Shown: positions 44,414 through 53,563 of the stretch, piece after piece
Position numbering within the stretch: the first letter of the stretch is position 1
How the letters are laid out: every line of letters begins with the position of its first letter
From: Leptospira johnsonii
GTDB taxonomy: Bacteria > Spirochaetota > Leptospiria > Leptospirales > Leptospiraceae
Length of the DNA stretch: 64,000 nt
Direction: 5' to 3'
Assembly (NCBI RefSeq): GCF_003112675.1
Contig: NZ_BFAY01000005.1
Location: forward strand, 248,001-312,000
Program-made: the position numbers and the translations under genes
The notes under the pieces: model-generated
What the model was told of the DNA's origin: nothing
The model's input: the letters and a program-made list of their open reading frames with translations, nothing else
Databases searched by the model: none

Positions 44414-45079
44414 TTGTCCATTTTTGTAACCGGAACCGGTACCGATATTGGTAAAACATTTTTCTGCTCTCTTATTATGGCAAAGTATGCAGAAGAGCTT
44501 GGACTAAAATATCTAAAACCGATCCAAACAGGTTCCGACTCCGATAGAGTGAAGATCATGAATCTTACGGGACTTGGTGAGTCTTATTTTTTAAAAAATT
44601 ATTATACATTCGAACTTCCTGCTTCTCCTCATCTTGCTGCTGAAATGGAAAATACTGCAGTGGATACAAATGAACTTTCCAGGCATCTATTCAGTATCAA
44701 AGACGCGAAAATATTGGTAGAAGGCGCGGGAGGCGTATACGTTCCTATTGCACGTTATTATTTTACCGCAGATTTGGTGGAGCAGGCAAAACTTCCCTTA
44801 GTACTGGTTGCTTCTACAGAACTTGGAACGATCAATCATACGTTATTGTCCATTGATGCTCTTAGAAAAAGAGATATCAAGGTATTAGGAGTGTATTTTA
44901 TAGGTCCTGAAAATCCACTCCGTTCAGATAATATCCGGACCATAATAGAAGCAGCTGAAATCGGACTTTTGGGGACATTTCTTCTACCGGAAAGAAAGTT
45001 GTCTAGAAAAGAATTCTTAGATAAGGTTGTAAAAGAATTCGATCCGGATAGGATCCTCCCGGACTTACTTTTCCCTTGA
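44414..45079 (+). CDS. bioD: Dethiobiotin synthetase
   Basis: A 221-aa P-loop enzyme that closes the ureido ring of dethiobiotin. P-loop GTGTDIGKT is at 6-14; KPIQTGSDSD and the VEGAGGVYVPI magnesium/substrate loop follow. The start is TTG 44414, 2 bp after bioF, with weak initiation signals. Its stop is embedded in the bioA start (TTGA). Confidence 0.93.
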   Translation: MSIFVTGTGTDIGKTFFCSLIMAKYAEELGLKYLKPIQTGSDSDRVKIMNLTGLGESYFLKNYYTFELPASPHLAAEMENTAVDTNELSRHLFSIKDAKILVEGAGGVYVPIARYYFTADLVEQAKLPLVLVASTELGTINHTLLSIDALRKRDIKVLGVYFIGPENPLRSDNIRTIIEAAEIGLLGTFLLPERKLSRKEFLDKVVKEFDPDRILPDLLFP

Positions 45080-46380
45080 TCTGGCATCCATACACAATCC
45101 AACTAGATTCCGATCCTCCTTTAAAGATAGTTTCTGCTAAGGGAGAATTTCTGTATGATGAGAACGGAAAAGAATACATAGATGCAATCTCTTCCTGGTG
45201 GGTAAGCATCCACGGTCATAATCATCCCAATCTTGTTGATGCTGTCAAAAAACAGTTGGATTCTTTGGATCATGTACTTCTGGCCGGTTTTACTCATCCT
45301 CCCGCATTAGAACTGGCCCATGAGCTTTTAGAATTCACAGACTGGAATTTTCGTAAAGTAGTCTATTCAGACAATGGTTCCACTGCCTTAGAGATCATGC
45401 TGAAGATAGCTCTTCAATATTTTAGGAACCAAGGTAGACAAAAGAAAAAGGTCTTTATCAACTTCTCCTATTCCTATCATGGGGACACGATAGGTGCAAT
45501 GAGTGTAGGAGGAGATTCAGTATTTAACAGGGTCTTCCAAAGCCTTTTATTCCAAACGAAAAATTTTCCTTCTCCTGCCTGCCATGATTGTCCAGTTTCC
45601 AAATCCCCACATTCCTGTGCGGAGGATTGTTTGGACGAACTAGAGGCATACTTATCCGCTCACTCCGAAGAAGTAGTGGGAGTGGTTATGGAACCTTTGA
45701 TCGCAGGAGCTGGCGGGATGTTATTCCATAAACCAAGTGTTCTTACTAGGCTTAGAGAGATCACTAAACGTTATGATGTGCTTCTTCTACTGGACGAAGT
45801 GTTTACAGGTTTTGGAAGAACTGGCGCCGACTTTGCCTACCAAAAAGCAGGAATCCGTCCGGACATGATAGCGCTTGCAAAAGGACTAACTGCCGGAATT
45901 CTACCCTTGGCAGTAACCCTGGTCAGCGAAGAAATTTACAAAGAATTTTTGTCCTCAGAGCCTATGAAGGCATTCTATCATGGGCACACAATGACTGGAT
46001 ATCCGCCGGGTTGTGCTTCCGCTCTTGCATCATTACGAATTTATAAAGAAGAAAACAGACTCGCTGATGTAAAACGATTGGAGTCTTATTTGGAAGAAGG
46101 TTGGGCCAAACTAAGATCTGAATTTCCAGATAAGATTAAAAATACAAGAGTCCTTGGTTCAGTAGGTGTAGGAGAAATTTTTACAGGGAAATTGAAGCCA
46201 GGTTACGTGAATCCATTTGCCAGAGAATTTCGCAGGATCTGCCAAGAGAAAGGGGTCATCTTGCGACCTCTTGGTAATGTGATCTATATCACTCCTCCAT
46301 ATAATATTTCCAAATCTTCTTTGGATAAGGTATTCCAAGCAATCCGAGAAGGTCTTTCCGCTTACAAAATCCAAGATTGA
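45076..46380 (+). CDS. bioA: Adenosylmethionine-8-amino-7-oxononanoate aminotransferase
   Basis: A 434-aa class III aminotransferase. WHPYTIQLD at the very start, SSWWVSIHGHNHP, SDNGSTALEIMLKIALQ, LLLDEVFTGFGRTG and PLP lysine ALAKGLTAGILPLA identify BioA. The start is TTG 45076, overlapping the bioD stop as TTGA, so translation is probably coupled. It uses S-adenosylmethionine as amino donor. Confidence 0.94.
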   Translation: MIWHPYTIQLDSDPPLKIVSAKGEFLYDENGKEYIDAISSWWVSIHGHNHPNLVDAVKKQLDSLDHVLLAGFTHPPALELAHELLEFTDWNFRKVVYSDNGSTALEIMLKIALQYFRNQGRQKKKVFINFSYSYHGDTIGAMSVGGDSVFNRVFQSLLFQTKNFPSPACHDCPVSKSPHSCAEDCLDELEAYLSAHSEEVVGVVMEPLIAGAGGMLFHKPSVLTRLREITKRYDVLLLLDEVFTGFGRTGADFAYQKAGIRPDMIALAKGLTAGILPLAVTLVSEEIYKEFLSSEPMKAFYHGHTMTGYPPGCASALASLRIYKEENRLADVKRLESYLEEGWAKLRSEFPDKIKNTRVLGSVGVGEIFTGKLKPGYVNPFAREFRRICQEKGVILRPLGNVIYITPPYNISKSSLDKVFQAIREGLSAYKIQD

Positions 46381-46448
46381 CGAACACCCGTTTTTTAGTC
46401 TGAATATAGATTGCCAAGGAAAACACTGCTTCGAAAACTATCAGCAGA

Positions 46449-47543
46449 ATGAAACTTAGTCTAGAAACTCCCCAAGTCACTGAAGAAAAAGTATTTTCGG
46501 ATGTGCCAAGTATAATCGATCGGGAGGAAACACATGCAATTCTAAGCGGCCAGATCCCTTTGACTGAAGCTTTGGATAAGGCGTTCAAGGTCCGTGAAAA
46601 ATACTTCGGTAAAACGGTCCGGATCCATGTTCTAGACAATATTAAGAACGGACATTGTCCAGAAGACTGCGGTTATTGCGCTCAAAGAAAGAATGCAGGC
46701 TCTGGAGTCCAAGAATACTCTATGAAATCTCCTGAGGAGATCTTTCAGGATGCGGTCCAAGCCAAGGAGAACGGTGCATACCGTTTCTGTATGGTCACAG
46801 CAGGAACAGGACCTAATTCCCTAGCTACAGAAAAACTGGCATTCACCATCGAAAAGATCAGCAAAGAGCTTGGCCTAAAAGTATGTTTGTCCGCGGGTCT
46901 ATTAGACAGAGAAAAAGCGGAACGTTTAAAGGCAGCCGGTCTAGACAGATACAATCATAATCTAAATACTTCTAAGGCACACTATCCCGAAATCTGTGAC
47001 ACGCATACCTACGAACAGAGAGTGGAGACCATCACCCATTTGATGAAGGCTGGAGTGGGAATGTGCTCCGGTGTGATCGTTGGAATGGGAGAATCTCTTT
47101 GGGATCTAACGGATGTTATATACGAGATCAAAAACCTTAAAGTGATCTCTATTCCCGTGAATTTTTTTATCCCGGTTGCAGGACATGCGATCAAAAATCC
47201 TCAAAGTTTGACCCCTGAATTTTGCCTCAGAACGCTTATTGCATTTCGTTTAGTGAATCCTGATTCAGAAGTCCGTATCGCAGCAGGAAGAGAAGGCCAT
47301 CTTAGAGGATTACAAGGAATGGCTTTATACGCAGCGAATTCCTTGTTTGCAAGCGGGTATCTGAACGTAAAAGGTTCCGATGCTGCAGACACGATCCGAA
47401 TGATCTTGGACTCTGGATTTTATCCTGAATTTTCTTCCGGAATGGGAGAAGAAATAGATTGGGAATCCGCTCTCGGAAAAGACCATCCTTATGCTCCTGA
47501 AAATTTCCCGGAACTTTACAAATATCGGAAATCCTTGAAATAG
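46449..47543 (+). CDS. bioB: Biotin synthase
   Basis: A 364-aa radical-SAM enzyme inserting sulphur into dethiobiotin. The [11 protein letters not shown] motif supplies the [4Fe-4S]-SAM cysteines; [24 protein letters not shown] and [12 protein letters not shown] (the [2Fe-2S] arginine region) are conserved. Unlike its three upstream partners it starts with ATG, 68 bp after bioA, so it may be translated independently. A T run follows the stop without an obvious hairpin. Confidence 0.95.
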   Translation: MKLSLETPQVTEEKVFSDVPSIIDREETHAILSGQIPLTEALDKAFKVREKYFGKTVRIHVLDNIKNGHCPEDCGYCAQRKNAGSGVQEYSMKSPEEIFQDAVQAKENGAYRFCMVTAGTGPNSLATEKLAFTIEKISKELGLKVCLSAGLLDREKAERLKAAGLDRYNHNLNTSKAHYPEICDTHTYEQRVETITHLMKAGVGMCSGVIVGMGESLWDLTDVIYEIKNLKVISIPVNFFIPVAGHAIKNPQSLTPEFCLRTLIAFRLVNPDSEVRIAAGREGHLRGLQGMALYAANSLFASGYLNVKGSDAADTIRMILDSGFYPEFSSGMGEEIDWESALGKDHPYAPENFPELYKYRKSLK

Positions 47544-47591
47544 TTTTTTTGAGTTGAGAACCAAAATCGTATAGCATTTTCCGACCGACTA

Positions 47592-47605
47592 TGGGAAGAT
47601 TCCCA
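47592..47605. promoter_or_regulatory. Palindrome TGGGAA-GA-TTCCCA in the leader of the 57-aa gene
   Basis: A 14-bp near-perfect palindrome lies 49 bp after the bioB stop and about 85 bp upstream of the small gene. Possible operator or mRNA hairpin; no T tract follows. Confidence 0.25.
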
Positions 47606-47690
47606 GGCTCGGTGGTTTTCCAAGATTAATTTCGGAATAGATTGAAACTCTGGTAGGGGTGAAAATCCTGGATATAACGGAGATTGTCGG

Positions 47691-47864
47691 ATGAAATATA
47701 AAATAGAGATCAATAAACTAAAAAACGGCTACATTGAAGCCAAATTGATCGACACAGTTTCCAACAACCCAATTGAATTTCGTATTTGTGATACAGAAGA
47801 ATATCTGCAAGCTCAGATCGCCGACTGGCATAAACGATTCCATATGAAAGAATCCGATAACTGA
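47691..47864 (+). CDS. Small hypothetical protein, 57 aa
   Basis: ATG 47691 opens 57 codons to TGA 47862-47864, preceded by CGGAG with suitable spacing. The product is charged and strand-helix like (MKYKIEINKL, IDTVSNNPIEFRI, then an EEYLQAQIADWHKRF helix), with no signal or membrane segment. I do not recognise a family. It lies between bioB and the SGNH lipoprotein gene, 23 bp upstream of the latter, and fills most of this otherwise empty 344-bp stretch. Confidence 0.5.
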   Translation: MKYKIEINKLKNGYIEAKLIDTVSNNPIEFRICDTEEYLQAQIADWHKRFHMKESDN

Positions 47865-47887
47865 GAGTTTTTAGAGGGACCGTTCAA

Positions 47888-48631
47888 ATGAAAGCATTAG
47901 GGATTTGTTTTTTTCTTCTTTCCCTAATCTCTTGTTCTGTTTTCCAGCCCAGGACAATCTACGACTATTACAATCCAGATTTCAAATGTGTGGACAAGGT
48001 CGGTATCAGGGATTCCGACGAATGGGAATCCTACCAGAAATTGTATCTGGAAGCTGTTCTGATCTACTCGACTGAGAACGAAAAATTAAAGAAAGCGAAT
48101 ATAGTTTTCGTAGGAAATAGCCTGATTGCAGCTATTCCACCGGATCTGATCCAGTCGGATTTTCCAGGTTCTGTGAACCGTGGGATCGCTGGGGATATGA
48201 CGGAACTTCTTTTGAACCGTCTTGATTCGACTGTTCTGAACCTAAAACCTTCTACAATTATCCTGGAGATAGGCGGAAACGATATCCGGGACGGTAAATG
48301 CCTAGATTATATAGAAGGAATCCATAGGCTTCTGATCCAAAAGATCAGAACGAGCCTCCCGAATACAAAGGTGCTTATACTTGGGATCCCGCCTGTTTTG
48401 AGCAGAAATGTGAATTCAGTGTCTCCAATCGTAAACTCTTGGCTATTGCGGATCGCAAACGAAAACCAGAACGTGCAGTTTTTGGATATTTGGCCGGAGT
48501 TTCGACAAAAAGAGATCCCATTCATTAGAGAAGAATTGGCTTTTTCTTATGATGGAAAAAAAGATCCCATCCATATCAATAGAGACGCCTATATCATCTG
48601 GCTTCGCAAAATTAAATCTCTTCTCCGATAA
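47888..48631 (+). CDS. SGNH/GDSL-hydrolase lipoprotein
   Basis: A 247-aa protein with a lipoprotein signal (FFLLSLISC, Cys16) and an SGNH hydrolase fold: block I VGNSLI (nucleophile Ser, GNS in place of GDS), block II NRGIAGD, block III GGNDI and block V DPIHIN (catalytic His). Probably a membrane-anchored esterase or acetylhydrolase acting on envelope sugars or lipids. The following serB starts 5 bp downstream. Confidence 0.85.
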   Translation: MKALGICFFLLSLISCSVFQPRTIYDYYNPDFKCVDKVGIRDSDEWESYQKLYLEAVLIYSTENEKLKKANIVFVGNSLIAAIPPDLIQSDFPGSVNRGIAGDMTELLLNRLDSTVLNLKPSTIILEIGGNDIRDGKCLDYIEGIHRLLIQKIRTSLPNTKVLILGIPPVLSRNVNSVSPIVNSWLLRIANENQNVQFLDIWPEFRQKEIPFIREELAFSYDGKKDPIHINRDAYIIWLRKIKSLLR

Positions 48632-48636
48632 ACTAA

Positions 48637-49503
48637 GTGATCTTATTTTTCAGTCCTAAAAACGATTCGGATCCCCAAAGATTATCCGAAGCACTTTCCG
48701 ACCGATTCAAACAACCTGTATTTATAGAAAGAAGGTCCGAAGTTTCCAAAGATTACGTCTGCGATGTTTGGGATACAGCTCATACTCTTTCAAGAGAAGA
48801 ATTGGTCTATCTTAGACAAGAATTGCAAAGATTCCGAAAGATCGATCTTATCCAAATCTCTTCCTTTTTACGCAACGGTGCATTGTTCTGTTTCGATATG
48901 GATTCCACTCTAATCAGGGAAGAAGTCATAGACGAACTCGCAAGATATGCAGGCGTTTACGAAGAGGTGGCTCATGTTACCAAAGAAGCCATGGAAGGAA
49001 ACCTGAACTTCCAAGAAGCTCTCCGAAAAAGATGCCATTATCTAAAAGATCTTCCTGTTTCCATATTCGACGAATTATACTTTAAATTACATCCAAATCA
49101 TGGTGTTCCTGAATTATTCAAAGGATTAAAAAGTAAGAACGCAAAAACCGCCGTCTTCAGCGGTGGCTTCACCGATATATTAGAAAGATTTAAACAAGAA
49201 TATTCCATAGACGAGATCCGGGCAAATTATTTGGACAGGGAAGGGGATAAACTTTTAGGAACCGTTTCAGGAACCGTTGTAGATAAGAATATCAAAAGAG
49301 ATTCTCTTTTAGAACTTCAGTCTCGTTTTCAAATGGAGACGGAAAACATAGTGGCTGTAGGTGACGGCGCAAACGACCAACTGATGTTAGAAGCTTCCGG
49401 GATCGGGATCGGATTTCATGCGAAAGAAGGTCTCAAGTCCAATATTTCTAATTGGATAGACTTTGCATCTATGGATGTGCTTTTGTATTTGTTTGCAGAG
49501 TGA
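48637..49503 (+). CDS. serB: Phosphoserine phosphatase
   Basis: A 288-aa HAD phosphatase. Motif I is FDMDSTLIREEVIDELA (about 88-104), motif II AVFSGGF, motif III near LLGTVSG/KRD and motif IV VGDGANDQLML. An N-terminal region of about 80 residues matches the ACT-like part of SerB proteins. It makes serine from phosphoserine. The start is GTG 48637. Convergent with mutS. Confidence 0.92.
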   Translation: MILFFSPKNDSDPQRLSEALSDRFKQPVFIERRSEVSKDYVCDVWDTAHTLSREELVYLRQELQRFRKIDLIQISSFLRNGALFCFDMDSTLIREEVIDELARYAGVYEEVAHVTKEAMEGNLNFQEALRKRCHYLKDLPVSIFDELYFKLHPNHGVPELFKGLKSKNAKTAVFSGGFTDILERFKQEYSIDEIRANYLDREGDKLLGTVSGTVVDKNIKRDSLLELQSRFQMETENIVAVGDGANDQLMLEASGIGIGFHAKEGLKSNISNWIDFASMDVLLYLFAE

Positions 49504-49560
49504 GATGAGAGGGGGCGGCTCCTCGCTTTGCTCGGACCGGGCTCAACCCCGCGAGCTAAC
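49504..49560. other. GC-rich patch at the serB/mutS convergent junction
   Basis: About 55 bp far richer in G+C than its surroundings between serB and mutS, running into the last codons of mutS. It contains inverted CTCGC...GCGAG and an inner GCTCG-GAC-CGGGC pairing, so it could fold as a hairpin and act as a bidirectional terminator, or be a small repeat element. No second copy was noticed in this window. Confidence 0.4.
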
Positions 49561-52101
49561 TCTCTTCTTCCAATCATCTAAAAGTTTTAACGCTTCTATC
49601 GGAGTCATGGAATCGATCGGAAGATCTGTGATCTCTTTCTTAAAGTCCTGCCAAAACTGATTATCTGCATTTGGAGAACCCAAATCTTGGAAAAGAGAAG
49701 GTTCTCTGGTTTGGATGCGGATCTCTTTTTTTCTCGATTCCATATCTGTGAGAATTTCTGCGGCACGTTTTACAACGGAATCAGGAACCCCTGCTAGTTG
49801 AGCAACATAGATACCAAAAGATTTTTTGGCCTTACCAGGTTTAACTTTCCGTAGGAAAATTACCTTATCGTCCTTCTCCACTGTTTCCATATGAAGGTTC
49901 CAAACACCAGGAAGTCTGGAAAGTTCCGTAAGCTCATGGTAGTGGGTGGCAAAAACAGTTTTGGGCCTAGGGTGCATCTCGGAAAGAGATTCCAAAATAG
50001 CCCAGGCTATACTCATTCCGTCGTAAGTAGAAGTTCCTCTTCCTACTTCATCAAAGAGTAATAAAGATTGGGAGGTGCAGTTCTTAAGAATATTCGCAGT
50101 CTCTTTCATTTCCACGTAGAATGTGGACTCTCCTGCATTCAGATTGTCTCCTGCTCCAATACGAGTGAACAGCTTGTCCAAAATAGGAAGTTTCGCAGTT
50201 TCTGCGGCCACGCTTCCTCCTATCTGGAATAAGATCTGATTGATCGCGATCTGCCTCATGAATGTGGACTTACCGGCCATATTCGGACCAGTTAAGATCG
50301 CGATTGAGTTCTCTTTTCCATCCAGGCCCACATCGTTCGGAGTGAATTTTGCACCTACTGGAAGACTTGCTTCGACCACTGGGTGTCTAGAAGATCTCAT
50401 TTCCAAAGTGGAATCTTCGCTCAGTTCAGGGCGGATCCAGCCGAATTTTTCCTCGGCCTTTAAGAGTGAAATTTGGAAATCCAGGTCCCCGAATTCTTCG
50501 GAGACGAGTAGGAGTTCGGAAGAATATCCTAAAACGGTTTGCACCATTTTTTCGAATTCTGCCTTTTCTACTTTTTGGATGATCTCATCTGCTTCTAAAA
50601 TAGTTCTTTCTATCTCTTCTAATCTGGCAGTGGTAAATCTTTCTGAGGTGACTAATGTTTGTTTTTTAAGATATTCTTTAGGAGCCTGCTCAGCTTGTGC
50701 ACGAGAGATCTCTATAAAATAACCTACGATCTTATTGTACTTGATCTTAAGAGTGGAAAGTCCTGTTTTCTTTTTTTCTTCCGTTTCTAATTCTAAGATC
50801 CAGTCTGCACCTTTGGATCCGGCTTCTCTGGCTCTATCCAGATTTTTGTCATAACCGTCTTTTAGAAATTTACCATTTCCTAATATAACAGGAAGTTCGT
50901 CCGTATGGATCCGTTCTTCTATATATGTTTTCAGCTCATCCAATCTGTCTGGTTTGGAGATCGGATATCCAAGAGGAGAAAGTAAACCAATAAGAGAATC
51001 CAAAGTTTGGATAGAAGAAAGAATCGTTTTAAAATCCCTAGGGTAGGCCTTGTTTCCTCTGAATCTGCCCAGAATTCTTTCCAGGTCCCCCAGGTCTTTT
51101 AATGCTTGGGTCAAATGAGCCAGCGGGATCTTTTTGATAATATCCTGTTTTTCCCATCTGGATTTTAGAATGGCAGGGTCTGTTTCCGGGAATAGGATCC
51201 TTTGTTTCAGAACTCTTTTTCCCTTCGCAGTACTGCAGAAATTCAAAACAGAAAACAAGGTATGACCCTTGTCTTCCTTTTCATTTTCGATCAGTTCCAG
51301 GTTCAGGATGGTCTCTCTGTCCATCTCCAAATAAGAACCAGTTTGTAAGATACGAGGTTCTCTTAAGGTGAGAGTTCCATCCCTGTAATTTTCTCTAATA
51401 TAATATTCTAATGTTTTGGTGACTGTTTGGAATGGGTCGTTTGAGTTTTCGGATCCGACTTTAGAAGCATCTAAAACGGTTAATTCTCTTTCTCCGAAGT
51501 TCTGCCAGGCTCTGATCCTTTCCAAGTCTTGGGAGAATACGCAGATCTCACTCGGCTTGAATTTTACGAACTCCGACTCCAATACTTGGGTCCTCGAGAT
51601 TGGGACCGCGAAATGCAAAACTTCGCCAGTAGAAACGTCTGCCATTCCCACAAAGATTAAAGCGGCTTTCGGGACTAACACACATAGATAATTATTTTGG
51701 AATCCTGAAAGTAGATGTTCTTCGATTACCGTGCCTGGAGTGATGATCCTCACCACGTCCCTGGTCATAAGTTTTGTGTTTCCATCTTCAGGTCTTGACT
51801 GTTCGCAAACCGCTATCTTCTTTCCAGCAGTCAGTAACCTGGAGATATATCCGTCTTTACTATGAAATGGGATCCCACACATAGGAACCGAGTTTTGTCT
51901 TTTGGTAAGCGCGATATCTAAAATGGCTGAGGCAATTTTTGCATCTTCCAAAAACATCTCATAAAAATCCCCCATGCGGAAGAATAGGATAGAATCAGGG
52001 AACTTGGCCTTGATCTCCAGATACTGCCTCATCATAGGAGTATCCAGTGCTTCTGTCAGATCCGGAGAATTAGTTTCCGTTGTAAGAGAATCGTTTTGCA
52101 T
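49543..52101 (-). CDS. mutS: DNA mismatch repair protein MutS
   Basis: 852 aa from ATG 52099-52101. Mismatch-recognition GDFYEMF (the Phe-x-Glu motif) lies in the first 60 residues; Walker A GPNMAGKST, Walker B LLLFDEVGRGTSTYDG and FATHYHELTEL are in the C-terminal ATPase. The open frame extends to 52212 inside trpF without family homology. The gene start overlaps trpF by 32 bp. The last residues (SSRG) run into the GC-rich patch. Confidence 0.95.
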   Translation of the reverse strand: MQNDSLTTETNSPDLTEALDTPMMRQYLEIKAKFPDSILFFRMGDFYEMFLEDAKIASAILDIALTKRQNSVPMCGIPFHSKDGYISRLLTAGKKIAVCEQSRPEDGNTKLMTRDVVRIITPGTVIEEHLLSGFQNNYLCVLVPKAALIFVGMADVSTGEVLHFAVPISRTQVLESEFVKFKPSEICVFSQDLERIRAWQNFGERELTVLDASKVGSENSNDPFQTVTKTLEYYIRENYRDGTLTLREPRILQTGSYLEMDRETILNLELIENEKEDKGHTLFSVLNFCSTAKGKRVLKQRILFPETDPAILKSRWEKQDIIKKIPLAHLTQALKDLGDLERILGRFRGNKAYPRDFKTILSSIQTLDSLIGLLSPLGYPISKPDRLDELKTYIEERIHTDELPVILGNGKFLKDGYDKNLDRAREAGSKGADWILELETEEKKKTGLSTLKIKYNKIVGYFIEISRAQAEQAPKEYLKKQTLVTSERFTTARLEEIERTILEADEIIQKVEKAEFEKMVQTVLGYSSELLLVSEEFGDLDFQISLLKAEEKFGWIRPELSEDSTLEMRSSRHPVVEASLPVGAKFTPNDVGLDGKENSIAILTGPNMAGKSTFMRQIAINQILFQIGGSVAAETAKLPILDKLFTRIGAGDNLNAGESTFYVEMKETANILKNCTSQSLLLFDEVGRGTSTYDGMSIAWAILESLSEMHPRPKTVFATHYHELTELSRLPGVWNLHMETVEKDDKVIFLRKVKPGKAKKSFGIYVAQLAGVPDSVVKRAAEILTDMESRKKEIRIQTREPSLFQDLGSPNADNQFWQDFKKEITDLPIDSMTPIEALKLLDDWKKRVSSRG

Positions 52102-52732
52102 TTCTGATAAAATTCCGAATGAGTTCCTGGTCCTTATTCCCAGGAGAAGATTCCACACCGCTTGCCACATCCACCCCGTATGCTTTGGTTTGGGAAAGCG
52201 CCTTTGAAACATTCTCCGGAGTTAAGCCTCCCGCGAGCAGATAAGGTCTACGGACTTCGGAGACCTGTTCCCAAGGAAAACTTTCTCCGGTTCCTCCGCC
52301 TGCATCTGATTTATAACTATCTAATATCAATAATTCAGAATTTAGGAAATGTAGAGAGTCATCGTTCACTTTTCCTCGGACACGATAGGAAAGAATTCTA
52401 GAGTCCTTGGTTTGGTAAAGGGGAGAAGTTTCTCCGGGAGCCAAAGAGTCGTCGCTAACGTATTGGACATAGTCGTGGGTTAAATTTTTTAAAAGTGCTT
52501 TTATATATTGGGTTGAAGATTTATAAAAAAGGAATACGATCTTCGGACGTAAAAAGGAAGGAACAGAAGTATATAAGTAGGTAATCAGTATTTCCGCTTC
52601 TTTAGGAGAGACAAGTCTTGGACTGGAAGAAACAAAATTGATCCCAATCAGATCGGCTCCTTCTTCTACGCAGACTTTCAGATCGTCTACTTTTCGTATT
52701 CCGCAGATTTTTACTTTAGGGGTTTGGGACAT
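52070..52732 (-). CDS. trpF: Phosphoribosylanthranilate isomerase
   Basis: A 220-aa TIM-barrel enzyme of tryptophan synthesis. KICGIRKVDD contains the catalytic cysteine; GINFVSSSPR, LLAGGLTPENV and GVDVASGVESSPG (phosphate-binding end) are conserved. The stop lies inside the mutS coding start. No other trp gene is near, so this isolated copy is tied to mutS instead. Confidence 0.92.
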   Translation of the reverse strand: MSQTPKVKICGIRKVDDLKVCVEEGADLIGINFVSSSPRLVSPKEAEILITYLYTSVPSFLRPKIVFLFYKSSTQYIKALLKNLTHDYVQYVSDDSLAPGETSPLYQTKDSRILSYRVRGKVNDDSLHFLNSELLILDSYKSDAGGGTGESFPWEQVSEVRRPYLLAGGLTPENVSKALSQTKAYGVDVASGVESSPGNKDQELIRNFIRNAKRFSYNGN

Positions 52733-52828
52733 GGGATTTTTTTTCCGGGATTGTCTTTCAGTTCCGTTTTACGGCTCGAAATATTTCCTCTCTTTTCTAT
52801 ACAAGACCAGGACTTCCCCAAGTCAAGT

Positions 52829-53527
52829 ATGATCGATCATAGATTTTTTCTAGAAGACAAAAGAAGCCTGAGACTTTTGATCCTGGGAAACAAAGAAGCC
52901 TCCGGAGATCCGAACGATCCGAATTTTATCCGGGAGAGGGTTGCCCAAGCCTCCGGAGTCGCCGGTGCAGAAGTGTTTTTTATGAATCAGGAGCATGGGA
53001 CTAATATCCTGGAAGTGAACGGATCCCCGAGCACTGAAATTCCCACGGGGGATGCACTCTTTACCACCGAACCTAAAAAGATCCTAGTCGTAAAAACAGC
53101 CGACTGTATGCCCATCTTCTTTTGGACGGGGAGGCCTGCCCTTGTAGGTGTGATACATTCTGGTTGGAAGGGAACTCTTGCAGGGATTACGGAAAAGACC
53201 TTGGCTCATGTGAAAAAGAAATACGGAGTAGATCCAGAATTGGTTCACTTCTATTTAGGCCCTTATGCGACCGGCAAACATTATGAAGTAGGAGAAGATG
53301 TGGCTTCTCTTTTCAGAAAGGAAGTTCCGAACTCTCTGAAAGCTCTAGAGGAGCCTGGGAAGTTTCTCTTGGAACAAAAAACATTTTTACTTCATAGGAT
53401 CAAAAGTCTGGGAATCCAGCCTTTTTTGGAAACTGCAGGGGTTTGCACCATGTCTCCCAATTCTAAATTTTTCAGTCATAGAAGGGGAGATACTGGTAGG
53501 AATTTAAACTGTATCTGGTTGGAATAA
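52829..53527 (+). CDS. pgeF: YfiH/PgeF-type multicopper polyphenol oxidase-like protein
   Basis: A 232-aa protein from ATG 52829; the frame upstream to 52724 overlaps the trpF start and lacks family sequence. Zinc ligands are in NQEHGTNIL, TADCMPIFFW and GVIHSGWKGTLAG; the C-terminal CTMSPNSKFFSHRRGDTGR is typical. The family combines purine-nucleoside phosphorylase activity with peptidoglycan-precursor editing. The ribosome site is weak. Confidence 0.87.
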   Translation: MIDHRFFLEDKRSLRLLILGNKEASGDPNDPNFIRERVAQASGVAGAEVFFMNQEHGTNILEVNGSPSTEIPTGDALFTTEPKKILVVKTADCMPIFFWTGRPALVGVIHSGWKGTLAGITEKTLAHVKKKYGVDPELVHFYLGPYATGKHYEVGEDVASLFRKEVPNSLKALEEPGKFLLEQKTFLLHRIKSLGIQPFLETAGVCTMSPNSKFFSHRRGDTGRNLNCIWLE

Positions 53528-53544
53528 GATCCTAACGAAAATTT

Positions 53545-53563
53545 ACGATCAAATCTTGATCGT
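53545..53563 (-). terminator. Hairpin across the response-regulator stop codon
   Basis: A perfect 8-bp stem ACGATCAA-N3-TTGATCGT includes the TGA of the regulator gene and is followed on the minus strand by AAATTTT. This makes a plausible weak intrinsic terminator between the convergent pgeF and regulator genes. Confidence 0.45.

Noticed and set aside
37427..46380. Alpha/beta hydrolase at 36637 as BioH of the biotin cluster
   Set aside because: No specific BioH features; it is closer to YbfF-type esterases and 6 kb from bioF.
47655..47690. Riboswitch-like GGGGTGAAAATCC segment after bioB
   Set aside because: Resembles one box of FMN or cobalamin riboswitches, but the remaining conserved boxes are missing and the downstream gene has no vitamin link.
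52101..52212. Longer mutS start inside trpF
   Set aside because: The added 37 residues are translated from antiframe trpF coding sequence and do not resemble MutS; ATG 52101 fits.
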